Below are positions 55,405 to 64,000 of a DNA stretch of 64,000 nt, one piece after another (position 1 is the first letter of the stretch; every line of letters starts with the position of its first letter). The notes below the pieces were generated by a model that was not told the DNA's origin, made no database searches, and saw only the letters and a program-made list of their open reading frames with translations. The stretch covers positions 3,069,457 through 3,133,456 of the forward strand of contig NZ_JAHTIK010000001.1 of assembly GCF_025655475.1 (NCBI RefSeq), read 5' to 3'. The DNA is from Kitasatospora sp. DSM 101779 (GTDB taxonomy: Bacteria; Actinomycetota; Actinomycetes; Streptomycetales; Streptomycetaceae). The translations under genes were made by a program, and so were the position numbers.

Positions 55405-57201
55405 ATGTCCACGAACCAAGCCCCCGACGGCCCCCGACGGTCCACCGTGCGCTCGCTGCTGCGCCTGTGGCCGTACGCCCGGGTCGCCCGATGGCGGATC
55501 GCCGGCTCGGTCGCCGCCGCGCTCACCGCCTCCGTCAGCGTGCTCGCCGTGCCGGTGGTGCTCCGCCGGATCGTCGACGGCCCGATCGCCGACCACGACA
55601 TGGCCGCGCTCTGGCCGCTCGCCGGCCTGCTCCTGCTGCTCGGCCTCGCCGAGGCGGGCCTGTTCGGGGTGCGCCGGGTGGTCGTGGCCCGCCCGCTGGC
55701 CCGGGTCGAGGCCGCCATGCGCGGCGACCTGTACGCCAAGCTGCAGCGGCTGCCGGTCTCCTTCCACGACCGGTGGCCCTCCGGTCAGTTGCTCAGCCGG
55801 GCCACCTCCGACATGTTCACCATGCGGCTGTTCCTGGCCTTCCCGCTGGTCTTCCTGATCGTCAACTGCACGGTCTTCCTCGTCGGCACCGGCCTGATGT
55901 TCACCCTGGACTGGCGGCTCGCGCTGATCGCGCTGATCCCGATGGGTCCGCTGACCTGGCTGACGCACCACTTCGAGCAGCGGTACTCCGGTGCCGCCCG
56001 CCGGGCGCAGGACCAGAACGGCGACCTCGCCACGGTGGTCGAGGAGTCGGTGCTCGGCATCCGCATCCTCAAGGCCTTCGGCCGGCACCGCACCATGGCC
56101 GAGCGCTTCGCCGAGCAGTCCCGCTCGCTGCGCGAGACCGAGCTCGGCAAGGCGGGGATGCTGGCCAACCTCTGGGCGGTCATCGTCGGCCTGCCGGAGC
56201 TCGCGCTCGGCGCGGCCCTGGCGCTCGGCGCCGTCCTGGTCGCCCACGACGAGATGTCGGCGGGCACCCTGGTGGCCTTCCTCTCCACCGCGCTGGCCCT
56301 GCGCTGGCCGGTCGAGTCGCTGGGCTGGCTGGTCGCGTACGCCAACGAGGCCGCCACCGCCACCGACCGCTTCTACGAGGTGATGGACGAGCCCGAGCCC
56401 GCCGACACCGGGCAGGACGGGCCCGGCCCCGCCGACGGCGAGCGGGGCATCCGGCTGTCCGGGGTGCGCTTCCGCTACCCGGACGCCCCCGCGGACAGCC
56501 CCGACCTGCTGTGCGGCATCGACCTGCACGTCCGGCCCGGCGAGACGATGGCCCTGGTCGGTGCGACCGGCAGCGGCAAGACCACCCTCACCGCCCTGCT
56601 GCCGCGGCTGTACGAGGCCACCGGCGGCACCGTCGCGCTGGACGGCCGGGACATCCGCACGATCCCCCGGGCCGAGCTGCGCGAACTGGTCGCCGTGGCC
56701 TTCGAGGAGCCGACGCTGTTCTCCGCCTCGGTCGCCGAGAACGTCCTGATGGGCGCACCGGCGGCAGGTCCCGACCGGCTGGCCGCCGCCCTCGACACCG
56801 CCCAGGCGGACTTCGTCGACCGGCTGCCGGCCGGCACCGCGACCCAGGTCGGCGAGCAGGGCCTCAGCCTCTCCGGCGGCCAGCGCCAGCGCCTCGCGCT
56901 CGCCCGCGCCGTCGTCGGCGACCCGCGCTTCCTGGTGCTGGACGACCCGCTCTCCGCCCTCGACGTGCACACCGAGGCGCTGGTCGAGCAGGCGCTGCGG
57001 CGCGTCCTCGACGGCACCACCGCGCTGGTCGTCGCGCACCGCCCGAGCACGGTCATGCTGGCCGACCGGGTGGCCGTGCTGCACGAGGGCAGGATCGCCG
57101 CCGTGGGCACCCACCACGAACTGCTGCAGAGCTCCGCCGTCTACCGGGAGCTGATGACGGGCGAGGCCGCCCCCGTACCGGAAGGGATCAGCACCCGATG
57201 A
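55405..57201 (+). CDS. ABC exporter half-transporter, subunit 1 (degenerate ATP site)
   Basis: A 598-residue type IV ABC exporter half: six membrane spans (~25-305) and a C-terminal ATPase. Walker A is GATGSGKTT and the signature [10 protein letters not shown] is intact, but Walker B reads [11 protein letters not shown], with Asp where the catalytic Glu should be. I use ATG 55405; TACCCT ends eight bases before it, which suggests a leaderless message. ATG 55375, ten codons earlier behind GGATGAG, is a serious alternative. The stop overlaps the ATG of subunit 2 (ATGA). Substrate unknown; the gene is divergent from the encapsulin gene. Confidence 0.92.
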   Translation: MSTNQAPDGPRRSTVRSLLRLWPYARVARWRIAGSVAAALTASVSVLAVPVVLRRIVDGPIADHDMAALWPLAGLLLLLGLAEAGLFGVRRVVVARPLARVEAAMRGDLYAKLQRLPVSFHDRWPSGQLLSRATSDMFTMRLFLAFPLVFLIVNCTVFLVGTGLMFTLDWRLALIALIPMGPLTWLTHHFEQRYSGAARRAQDQNGDLATVVEESVLGIRILKAFGRHRTMAERFAEQSRSLRETELGKAGMLANLWAVIVGLPELALGAALALGAVLVAHDEMSAGTLVAFLSTALALRWPVESLGWLVAYANEAATATDRFYEVMDEPEPADTGQDGPGPADGERGIRLSGVRFRYPDAPADSPDLLCGIDLHVRPGETMALVGATGSGKTTLTALLPRLYEATGGTVALDGRDIRTIPRAELRELVAVAFEEPTLFSASVAENVLMGAPAAGPDRLAAALDTAQADFVDRLPAGTATQVGEQGLSLSGGQRQRLALARAVVGDPRFLVLDDPLSALDVHTEALVEQALRRVLDGTTALVVAHRPSTVMLADRVAVLHEGRIAAVGTHHELLQSSAVYRELMTGEAAPVPEGISTR

Positions 57202-59030
57202 GCACCACCGCGGTCGACGCCGCCGAGGAGCTGGCCGAGGAACTCCCGGCGCCCGCCGAGGACGAGGACATCCCCGTCCCCGCGGGCGCCGCCCGCCGGC
57301 TGCTCGGCGAACTGCTCGGCCCGCACCGCGGCCGGATCGCCCTGGCCATGCTGGTGATCCTCGTCCAGCAGGCCGCCCTGCAGACCGGGCCGCTGCTGGT
57401 GGCCTTCGCGATGGACCGCGGCATCCCGGCCCTGCGGGACCACGACAGCGGACCGCTGATCGCGGTGATCGCGGCCTACCTGGGCTGCGCCGCGCTCAGC
57501 ACCGTGCTGCAGCGCGCCTTCATCCGCTTCTCCGCCCGGATCAACCAGGACGTGCTGCTGGACCTGCGCGGCCGGATCTTCCGGCACGCCCAGCGGCTCA
57601 GCCTGGACTTCCACGAGCGCTACACCTCCGGCCGGATCATCTCCCGCGCCACCAGCGACGTGGACGCGTTGCGCGAACTGCTCGCCGAGGGCCTGCAGGA
57701 GCTGCTCTCGGTGGTCCTCTCGGTGTTCTGGATCTCGCTGGTCCTGATGGTGATGGACTGGCGGCTCGGCCTGCTGTCGCTGCTGTCCTTCCTGCCGATG
57801 TACCTGAGCATCCGCTCGTTCCGGCGGCGCTCGCAGCGGGTCTACCGGCGCTCGCGGACGGCGGTCGCCGCGGTGATCGTGCGCTTCACCGAGACCATGA
57901 ACGGCATCCGCCCGGTGCAGGCCTTCCGCCGCGAACGGGCCAACGACGAGGCCTTCGGCACGGTCAACCACCAGTACGCCGGCACCACCGCGGACGGCCT
58001 GCTGGAGATGGCCAGGTACGTCACCACCTCGCGGGCGATCGCCAACGTGTGGATCACCGGCGTGGTGGTGGCCGGCGCCCTGCTGGTCGCCGACGGCTCC
58101 GTCGAACTCGGCGTGCTCACCGCTTTCGTGCTCTACCTGCGCCGGCTGTACGAGCCGCTCGACCAGCTGGCGATGTTCCTGAACAGCTACCAGTCGGCGG
58201 CCGCCGCGCTGGAGAAGATCGCCGGCCTGCTGGCGCACGAGCCCTCGGTGCCCGAGCCGGCCGACCCCGCACCGCTGCCGGAGCACCCCGTGAAGGGCCG
58301 AACGGTCTCCTTCGACGGCGTTCGCTTCGCCTACCGGACGGGCAAGGAGGTGCTGCCCCGGTTCGACCTGGTGCTCCCGGCCGGGCGCACCACCGCGGTG
58401 GTCGGCGCGACCGGCGCCGGCAAGTCCACCCTGGCCAAGCTGCTCGCCCGGTTCTACGACCCGACCGACGGCCGGGTCGCGCTCGACGGCGTCGACCTGC
58501 GCGAGCTGTCCGGGGAGGAGCTGCGGCGCAACATCGTCATGGTCACCCAGGAGTCCTTCCTGTTCTCCGGCACGGTCGCCGAGAACATCGCGATCGGCCG
58601 ACCCGGCGCCACCCGCGAGGAGGTCGAGCAGGCCGCCCGGGACATCGGCGCGTACGACTTCGTCGCGGCCCTGCCGGAGGGCTTCGACACCGACGTCCGC
58701 AAGCGCGGCGGCCGGATCTCGGCCGGGCAGCGGCAGCTGGTGGCCTTCGCCCGGGCGCTGCTGGCCGACCCGGCGGTGCTGATCCTCGACGAGGCGACCA
58801 GTTCACTGGACGTGCCGGGGGAGCAGGCGGTGCAGCGGGCCATGCGGACGGTCCTGGCCGGCCGCACCGCGGTGGTCATCGCCCACCGCCTCTCCACGGT
58901 CGAGATCGCCGACCGGGTCCTGGTGATGGACCAGGGCAGGATCGTCGAGGACGGCCGCCCGGCCGACCTGATCGGCGGCCGCGGCCGCTTCGCCGACCTC
59001 CACCGCACCTGGCGCGACAGCCTGGTCTGA
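57198..59030 (+). CDS. ABC exporter half-transporter, subunit 2 (canonical Walker B)
   Basis: The 610-residue partner. An acidic N-tail of ~30 residues (EELAEELPAPAEDEDIP) leads into six spans and the ATPase. Walker A is GATGAGKST and Walker B LILDEATSSLD with catalytic Glu, but the signature is ISAGQ instead of LSGGQ. With subunit 1 this makes one full and one degenerate composite ATP site: subunit 1's Walker B Asp pairs with subunit 2's altered signature. That asymmetry is typical of heterodimeric exporters of lipids or drugs. Translation is coupled to subunit 1 through a four-base overlap. Confidence 0.93.
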   Translation: MSTTAVDAAEELAEELPAPAEDEDIPVPAGAARRLLGELLGPHRGRIALAMLVILVQQAALQTGPLLVAFAMDRGIPALRDHDSGPLIAVIAAYLGCAALSTVLQRAFIRFSARINQDVLLDLRGRIFRHAQRLSLDFHERYTSGRIISRATSDVDALRELLAEGLQELLSVVLSVFWISLVLMVMDWRLGLLSLLSFLPMYLSIRSFRRRSQRVYRRSRTAVAAVIVRFTETMNGIRPVQAFRRERANDEAFGTVNHQYAGTTADGLLEMARYVTTSRAIANVWITGVVVAGALLVADGSVELGVLTAFVLYLRRLYEPLDQLAMFLNSYQSAAAALEKIAGLLAHEPSVPEPADPAPLPEHPVKGRTVSFDGVRFAYRTGKEVLPRFDLVLPAGRTTAVVGATGAGKSTLAKLLARFYDPTDGRVALDGVDLRELSGEELRRNIVMVTQESFLFSGTVAENIAIGRPGATREEVEQAARDIGAYDFVAALPEGFDTDVRKRGGRISAGQRQLVAFARALLADPAVLILDEATSSLDVPGEQAVQRAMRTVLAGRTAVVIAHRLSTVEIADRVLVMDQGRIVEDGRPADLIGGRGRFADLHRTWRDSLV

Positions 59031-59042
59031 CGGGCAACCACC

Positions 59043-59242
59043 CAGGGGCGCGGGCCCCGGCCTGTGTGGGTATCCCGAGGGGCGCGGGGAACTGCGCGGG
59101 ACGGAGGGCACGGACCGTAGCCTCTCGTCCCGCGCAGTTCCCCGCCCCCCTCGGTGGTTGCCCGGAATCGGCCCGAGCGCCGCGTCCGGACTGCGTAGTT
59201 CTCCCCCGGCATTCGGCCGGGAGGTGCCCCCACGCGGCCCTG
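59043..59242. repeat. Dispersed palindromic repeat, copy C (nested)
   Basis: The outer flanks GGGCAACCAC-CCAGGG (from 59032) and CCCTGAGTGGTTGCCC (to ~59253) are complementary at 15 of 16. Inside lies a 27-bp hairpin (59077-59103 with 59126-59152, one mismatch), then the same right-hand block as copies A and B (GTAGTTCTCCCCC, CGGCCGGGAGG, CCCCCACGCG). It fills most of the 314 bases between subunit 2 and the oxidoreductase gene and certainly can terminate the exporter operon. Confidence 0.75.
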
Positions 59243-59273
59243 AGTGGTTGCCCGATGCCGTCTAGCCAGGTGA

Positions 59274-59292
59274 CTAAGCGCTTGCTTAGAAT
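59274..59292 (+). promoter_or_regulatory. Promoter with TetR-type palindrome before the oxidoreductase gene
   Basis: CTAAGC-GCTT-GCTTAG (59274-59289) is a perfect 6-bp dyad of the kind bound by TetR-family repressors. TAGAAT (59287-59292), a good -10, overlaps its right half. No TetR gene is in the window. Confidence 0.5.
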
Positions 59293-59344
59293 CGGGCCGG
59301 GTGCCGCGCCGCTGCGGCACGGCCGACAGCGACAGGAGCCTGCC

Positions 59345-60352
59345 ATGACCGCAGCCAACCGCCAGATCCGACTCGCCGCCCGGCCGCAGGGTGCGCTCAA
59401 GCCCACCGACTGGGAGCACGCCACCGCGCCGGCCGCCGAGCCCGGCGAGGGCGAGTTCGCCGGCCGTACCCGCTTCCTCTCGCTGGACCCGGCGATGCGC
59501 GGCTGGCTGGACGACCGTCCCTCCTACCTGCCGCCGGTCGGCCTCGGCGAGGTCATGCGGGCCGGTTCGGTGATCGAGGTGACCGCCTCCAACCACCCCA
59601 CGTACCGGGTCGGCGACCACGTGGTCGGCACCTTCGGCGTCCAGGAGCACGTGGTCTCGGACGGCCGCGGCACCATCAAGGTCGACCCGGCCGCCGCCCC
59701 GCTCTCCACCTACCTGGGCGCCCTCGGCATGCCGGGCATGACCGCCTACTTCGGCCTGCTGGAGGTCGGGGCCCTCAAGGACGGCGAGACCGTGGTCGTC
59801 TCCGGCGCCGCGGGCGCCGTCGGCAGCATCGTCGGCCAGATCGCGAAGGTGAAGGGCTGCCGGGTGATCGGCATCGCCGGCGGCGCCGAGAAGTGCGCGC
59901 TGCTCACCGAGGAGCTCGGCTTCGACGCCGCGATCGACTATCGCGGCGAGGACGTCCGCAAGGCGCTGCGCGAGCACTGCCCGGACGGCATCGACGTCTA
60001 CTTCGACAACGTCGGCGGCCCGATCCTGGACGCCGCGCTGACCCGCCTGGCGATGCACGCCCGGGTGGTGATCTGCGGTGCGATCAGCCAGTACAACGCC
60101 GAGTCCAAGGTCGAGGGCCCGTCCAACTACCTGTCGCTGCTCGTCCGCCGGGCCCGGATGGAGGGCTTCGTCGTCTTCGACCACGCCGCCCGCTACAAGG
60201 AGGCCGCCGTCGAGATGGCCGGCTGGATCGCCGAGGGCCGGCTCAAGGTGAAGGAGCACATCGTGCGCGGCACCGTCGACGACTTCCCCGAGACCCTGCA
60301 GATGCTCTTCCGCGGCGAGAACGTCGGCAAGCTCGTGCTGGAGTTGGTGTGA
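59345..60352 (+). CDS. NADP-dependent oxidoreductase (MDR/leukotriene B4 dehydrogenase type)
   Basis: A 335-residue zinc-independent medium-chain reductase. It starts NRQIRLAARPQGAL, has the conserved LSLDPAMRGW segment of the family, the Rossmann motif VSGAAGAVGSIVGQ (~155) and the pocket FDNVGG; AGGAEKC provides the 2'-phosphate-binding Lys/Cys typical of NADPH use. Relatives reduce the double bond of alpha,beta-unsaturated carbonyl compounds. ATG 59345 follows AGGAG. Its stop overlaps the GTG of the flavoenzyme gene by four bases, so the two act in one operon, probably repressed by a TetR-like factor. Confidence 0.93.
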   Translation: MTAANRQIRLAARPQGALKPTDWEHATAPAAEPGEGEFAGRTRFLSLDPAMRGWLDDRPSYLPPVGLGEVMRAGSVIEVTASNHPTYRVGDHVVGTFGVQEHVVSDGRGTIKVDPAAAPLSTYLGALGMPGMTAYFGLLEVGALKDGETVVVSGAAGAVGSIVGQIAKVKGCRVIGIAGGAEKCALLTEELGFDAAIDYRGEDVRKALREHCPDGIDVYFDNVGGPILDAALTRLAMHARVVICGAISQYNAESKVEGPSNYLSLLVRRARMEGFVVFDHAARYKEAAVEMAGWIAEGRLKVKEHIVRGTVDDFPETLQMLFRGENVGKLVLELV

Positions 60353-61521
60353 CGACGCAGCCCCCGCGCGACTGGGCGTCCTTCCAGTACGAGATCTACC
60401 TGAACGGCCTGATCAGCGGCAGCGTGCCGCGGTTGCCGACCGATCTCACCCGGCTGGAGCAGCTGGCGGAGCACCGGCTGGGCCCCGGCCCGTTCGGCTA
60501 CGTCGCGGGCAGTGCCGGCAGCGGCGCGACCGAGCGGGCGAACCGGGCCGCGCTCGACGCGCACCGGATCGTGCCCCGGGTGCTGCGCGACGTGTCCGCG
60601 CGCGACCTGCGCACCGAGCTGTTCGGCCGGTCCCTGCCGGCGCCGCTGGCACTGGCACCGGTCGGGGTGCTGTCGATCCTGCACCCGGACGCCGAGCCGG
60701 CCGCGGCCCGGGCGGCCGCCGCCGAGGGCGTGCCCTTCGTGCTGTCCTCCGCCTCCAGCACGCCGATGGAGGAGGTCGCCGCGGCGATGGGCGACGGCGA
60801 GCGCTGGTTCCAGCTCTACTGGTCCAAGGACCGCGAGGTCACCCGGTCCTTCCTGGACCGGGCGAGGGCGGCCGGCTTCACCGCGCTGTTCGTCACCCTG
60901 GACACCCCGCTGCTCGCCTGGCGTCCGCGCGACCTGGACCAGGCGTACCTGCCCTTCCTGCACGGCGTGGGCACCGCCAACTACTTCACCGACCCGGCGT
61001 TCCTCGCCGGGCTGGCCAAGCCTCCGCACGAGGATCCGAACGCGGCCGTCCTGCACTTCGTCTCGCTCTTCGCCGACCCCGGCAAGACCTGGCCGGACCT
61101 GGCCTGGCTGCGGGAGCGCTGGGACGGCCCGATCGTGCTCAAGGGCGTCCTGCACCCGGACGACGCCCGGGCCGCGGTCGAGGCCGGTGTGGACGGCGTG
61201 GTGGTCTCCAACCACGGCGGCCGCCAGGTCAACGGCTCGATCGGTGCCGCCGCCGCACTGCCCGCCGTGGCGGCCGCCGTGGGCGAGCGGATCCCGGTGC
61301 TGTTCGACAGCGGCATCCGGACGGGCGACGACGTGTTCAAGGCCCTCGCCCTGGGCGCCGACGCGGTGCTGCTCGGCCGCCCGTACGCCTACGGGCTCGC
61401 CCTGGACGGGCAGGCCGGGGTGGCGCACGTGATCCGCTCGCTGCTCGCCGAGTTCGAGCTGACGCTGGCGCTCTCCGGGCACCGCTCCCCCGGCGGACTG
61501 GACGCCTCCGCGCTGGGCTGA
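60349..61521 (+). CDS. FMN-dependent alpha-hydroxy-acid oxidase, lactate 2-monooxygenase-like
   Basis: A 390-residue flavoprotein of the FMN_dh family. The FMN and substrate sites are seen as LALAPVGVLS, FQLYWSKD, LKGVLHPDDA and the catalytic VSNHGGRQVNG with its His; DSGIRTGDDVFKAL and LLGRPYAYGLA bind the FMN phosphate. The start (WASFQYEIYLNGLISGSVP) and length fit lactate 2-monooxygenase, which turns L-lactate and oxygen into acetate and CO2, better than lactate oxidase or MdlB. Start is GTG 60349 inside the end of the oxidoreductase gene. The physiological substrate could be another 2-hydroxy acid. Confidence 0.88.
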   Translation: MTTQPPRDWASFQYEIYLNGLISGSVPRLPTDLTRLEQLAEHRLGPGPFGYVAGSAGSGATERANRAALDAHRIVPRVLRDVSARDLRTELFGRSLPAPLALAPVGVLSILHPDAEPAAARAAAAEGVPFVLSSASSTPMEEVAAAMGDGERWFQLYWSKDREVTRSFLDRARAAGFTALFVTLDTPLLAWRPRDLDQAYLPFLHGVGTANYFTDPAFLAGLAKPPHEDPNAAVLHFVSLFADPGKTWPDLAWLRERWDGPIVLKGVLHPDDARAAVEAGVDGVVVSNHGGRQVNGSIGAAAALPAVAAAVGERIPVLFDSGIRTGDDVFKALALGADAVLLGRPYAYGLALDGQAGVAHVIRSLLAEFELTLALSGHRSPGGLDASALG

Positions 61522-61553
61522 CCACACCGGTACCGGGCCGACCACCGGCACGC

Positions 61554-61593
61554 GCAGGTGCCGGGCGGGCCGATCGGCCCGCCCGGCACCTGC
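61554..61593. terminator. Forty-base perfect palindrome, bidirectional terminator
   Basis: All 40 bases are self-complementary (centre GATC), giving an 18-bp stem with a 4-base loop. It lies between the convergent flavoenzyme and glgP genes, 15 bases from the latter's stop. Confidence 0.88.
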
Positions 61594-61608
61594 ATTCGCC
61601 CTACCCGC

Positions 61609-64000
61609 TCAGCGCAGCACGCCTGTGTCCATCCCGCCCGACTCCGCCGGCGCCGCGACCAGCCCCGGCTCGGCCGGCGAGGCCAGCAGCCGGTGGGTGG
61701 GCAGCACCCGCACGGTGTAGCCGAACGGGCCGGTGCGGTCGAGCGCCAGCGGGCCCTCGTAGCGGTGGCGCCCCTCCAGGTCCGGGCCGCCGGCCGGCTT
61801 GAGGGCGAGCACCGCGGCGTCCGAGATCCGGTCGGACTCGTCGACCCGGCCGGAGACCACCTGGACCTCCACGTCGGCCGGCTCCAGCGCTCCGAGCGAC
61901 ACCTGCACCCGCAGCTCCAGCGCCGAGCCGAGCTCCTGCGCCTCGCGGCAGCCGTCCGCCTCGACGTGCTCGACCCGGACGGCCGGCCAGGCCTCGCGGA
62001 CCCGGGCCTTCCACTCGGCGAGCTCGCGGGCACCCGCGTGGTCGGTGCCGCCGACCGCCGCGGCGAGCGTGCGCTGCGCGGCCGCCGCGGGGGCGTACAG
62101 CCGCTCGACGTACTCGCGCACCATCCGGCCGGCCAGCACCTTGGGCCCGAGGGTGACCAGGGTGTGCCGGACCATCGAGATCCAGCGGTGCGGCAGGCCG
62201 TCGGCGCCGCGGTCGTAGAACCGGGCGGCGACCTGGTGCTCGATCAGGTCGTAGAGCGCCGCCGCCTCGATGTCGTCGCGCCGCTCGGCCTCCGGGCTGT
62301 CCGGGTCGACCCGCTCGGGGCCGGAGACGTCCGCGGTGGGGATCGCCCAGCCGTTGCGGCCGTCGAACCACTCGTCCCACCATCCGTCCAGGATCGAGAG
62401 GTTGAGGCAGCCGTTGAGGGCGGCCTTCATCCCGGACGTGCCGCAGGCCTCCAGCGGGCGGAGCGGGTTGTTCAGCCAGACGTCGCAGCCCGGGTAGAGG
62501 TGCTTGGCCATGGCCATGTCGTAGTCGGGCAGGAAGACGATCCGGTGGCGTACCGCCGGGTCGTCGGCGAAGGCGACCAGCTGCTGGATGAGCCGCTTGC
62601 CGCCGTCGTCGGCCGGGTGGGCCTTGCCCGCGACGACGATCTGCACCGGGCGCTGCGGGTCCAGCAGCAGGGCCCGCAGCCGGGCCCGGTCCCGCAGCAT
62701 CAGCGTGAGCCGCTTGTACGAGGGGACGCGGCGGGCGAAGCCGATGGTCAGCACGTCCGGGTCGAGCACGCCGGCCGTCCAGCCGAGCTCGGCGTCGCCG
62801 GCGCCGCGCTGGCGCCAGGAGTTGCGCAGCCGGCGGCGGGCCTCCTCGACCAGCTGGGCCCGCAGGATGCGGCGGACCTCCCAGATCTCCTCGTCGCCGA
62901 TCCGCTCGATGCCCGTCCAACGGCGGGCCTCGCCGGTGGTGATGGCCTCGTCGGCGCGCTCGGCGCCGATCTGCCCGGCGCCGAGCCGGACGACCGCCGG
63001 GTCGATCCAGGTCGGCGCATGGACGCCGTTGGTGATCGAACCGATCGGCACCTCGGCGGAGTCGAAGCCCGGCCAGAGCCCGTTGAACATCGAGCGGCTG
63101 ACCTCGCCGTGCAGCGTGGAGACGCCGTTGGCCCGCTGCGCCAGCCGCAGGCCCATGGCCGCCATGTTGAACAGCTTCGGGTCGCCGCCCTGCCAGCTCT
63201 CCGCGCCGAGCGCCAGCACCCGGTCGGCCGGGACGCCGGCCAGCGCCGCGTCGCCGCCGAAGTGACGGGCGACCAGGTCGCGGTCGAACCGGTCGATGCC
63301 GGCGGGGACGGGCGTGTGGGTGGTGAACACCGTGCCGGCCCGGACGGCCTCCAGCGCGGCGCCGAAGTCCAGGCCGCGGCCGCCCTGCTCGACCGGCGCG
63401 ACCAGCTCGCGGATGCGCTCCACGCCGAGGAAGCCGGCGTGGCCCTCGTTGGTGTGGAAGACCTCCGGCGCGCGGTGACCGGTGAGCCGGCAGTAGGTGC
63501 GCACCGCGCGCACGCCGCCGATGCCGAGCAGCATCTCCTGGAGCAGCCGGTGCTCGCTGCCGCCGCCGTACAGGCGGTCCGTCACGTCCCGGTCGGCCGG
63601 GGCGTTGGACTCGATGTCGGAGTCCAGCAGCAGCAGCGGGACGCGGCCGACCTGGGCCTTCCAGATCCGCGCGCCGAGGGTGCGGCCGGCCGGCAGCGCG
63701 AGGTCGACCCGGCAGGGGCTGCCGTCCTCCTCGCGCAGCAGGCTGACGGCGAGTTCGTCCGGGTCGAGCAGCGGGTAGCGCTCCTGCTGCCAGCCGTCCC
63801 GGTCCAGCGACTGCCGGAAGTACCCGTGCCGGTAGAACAGGCCCACGCCGATGATCGGCACGCCGAGGTCGCTGGCGGCCTTGAGGTGGTCGCCGGCCAG
63901 GATGCCGAGGCCGCCGGAGTACTGCGGCAGCGCGGCGGCGATGCCGTACTCCGGGGAGAAGTAGGCGATCGCCTCGGGCAGCGGGCTGCCCGCCCCACCG
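61609..64000 (-). CDS. glgP: Glycogen/alpha-glucan phosphorylase (partial)
   Basis: The gene runs off the right edge; about 797 C-terminal residues are visible and the N-terminal domain is incomplete. It belongs to the short GT35 group common in actinobacteria, which releases glucose 1-phosphate from alpha-1,4-glucans. Visible marks are YSGGLGILAGDHLKAASDLG near the left edge, HTNEGHAGFL, THTPVPAGID, FARRVPSYKR, the PLP lysine in GTSGMKAALNG and GWWDEWFDG. A C-terminal ~150-residue beta domain follows. It works with GlgX, encoded 8 kb away, in glycogen breakdown. Confidence 0.93.
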   Translation of the reverse strand, partial: GGAGSPLPEAIAYFSPEYGIAAALPQYSGGLGILAGDHLKAASDLGVPIIGVGLFYRHGYFRQSLDRDGWQQERYPLLDPDELAVSLLREEDGSPCRVDLALPAGRTLGARIWKAQVGRVPLLLLDSDIESNAPADRDVTDRLYGGGSEHRLLQEMLLGIGGVRAVRTYCRLTGHRAPEVFHTNEGHAGFLGVERIRELVAPVEQGGRGLDFGAALEAVRAGTVFTTHTPVPAGIDRFDRDLVARHFGGDAALAGVPADRVLALGAESWQGGDPKLFNMAAMGLRLAQRANGVSTLHGEVSRSMFNGLWPGFDSAEVPIGSITNGVHAPTWIDPAVVRLGAGQIGAERADEAITTGEARRWTGIERIGDEEIWEVRRILRAQLVEEARRRLRNSWRQRGAGDAELGWTAGVLDPDVLTIGFARRVPSYKRLTLMLRDRARLRALLLDPQRPVQIVVAGKAHPADDGGKRLIQQLVAFADDPAVRHRIVFLPDYDMAMAKHLYPGCDVWLNNPLRPLEACGTSGMKAALNGCLNLSILDGWWDEWFDGRNGWAIPTADVSGPERVDPDSPEAERRDDIEAAALYDLIEHQVAARFYDRGADGLPHRWISMVRHTLVTLGPKVLAGRMVREYVERLYAPAAAAQRTLAAAVGGTDHAGARELAEWKARVREAWPAVRVEHVEADGCREAQELGSALELRVQVSLGALEPADVEVQVVSGRVDESDRISDAAVLALKPAGGPDLEGRHRYEGPLALDRTGPFGYTVRVLPTHRLLASPAEPGLVAAPAESGGMDTGVLR

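Overview
The window comes from a high-GC actinomycete, almost certainly a member of the Streptomycetaceae (Streptomyces or Kitasatospora). Evidence: G+C so high that long mirror-image open frames cover most genes; frequent GTG starts; -10 boxes of the TAGGCT/TAGGAT type; typical Streptomyces families (LAL-type LuxR ATPase, rmdB-like GGDEF/EAL protein, paired SseB proteins, a family 2B encapsulin); and a gene order I recognise as core Streptomyces chromosome (serA-ilvCNB ... gatBAC ... ligA ... mnmA ... opp ... gcvT-gcvH-glyA-sdaA ... glgX ... glgP).

Layout. 1-6516: a truncated secreted protein, a 53-aa small gene, then the serine and branched-chain amino acid genes serA, ilvC, ilvN and ilvB, all on the minus strand. 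ilvB has a 13-residue leader peptide and a terminator, a classical attenuator. 6512-20326: a membrane GGDEF protein with a degenerate EAL domain, a LuxR-family ATPase regulator, the gatCAB tRNA amidotransferase operon with an extra 79-aa membrane protein inserted, a lipoprotein and an RmdB-like c-di-GMP enzyme preceded by a near-perfect BldD box. 20327-27564: ligA, a short methionine-synthase-like protein, an SDR, a LOG-like protein, the tRNA thiouridylase mnmA and a cysteine desulfurase that is a plausible sulfur donor for MnmA. 27565-32612: an IclR regulator, a TRIC channel, a ferritin-like protein, a methyltransferase, and a divergent VOC/CGNR pair whose start codons are only 21 bp apart. 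32641-38795: a five-gene peptide ABC importer.

39381-46140: two SseB-family genes face away from a glycine/serine module. A tandem glycine riboswitch precedes gcvT, followed by gcvH, glyA and sdaA. Together these cleave glycine, interconvert glycine and serine, and deaminate serine to pyruvate; gcvP is not in the window. 46141-51197: an RsbW-like ATPase and three tandem L,D-transpeptidase lipoproteins. 51445-64000: glgX, an orphan family 2B encapsulin, a heterodimeric ABC exporter, an MDR oxidoreductase coupled to a lactate-2-monooxygenase-like flavoenzyme, and a truncated glgP.

Most of the window is housekeeping. The parts most worth a second look are the encapsulin without a visible cargo, the head-to-head leaderless VOC/CGNR promoters, the BldD-like sites before the two c-di-GMP genes, the dispersed palindromic repeats (three copies), and the SseB pair beside the glycine riboswitch. 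No tRNA, rRNA, CRISPR array, insertion sequence or prophage was seen. Functions are assigned from motifs and remembered family features; no database search was run.
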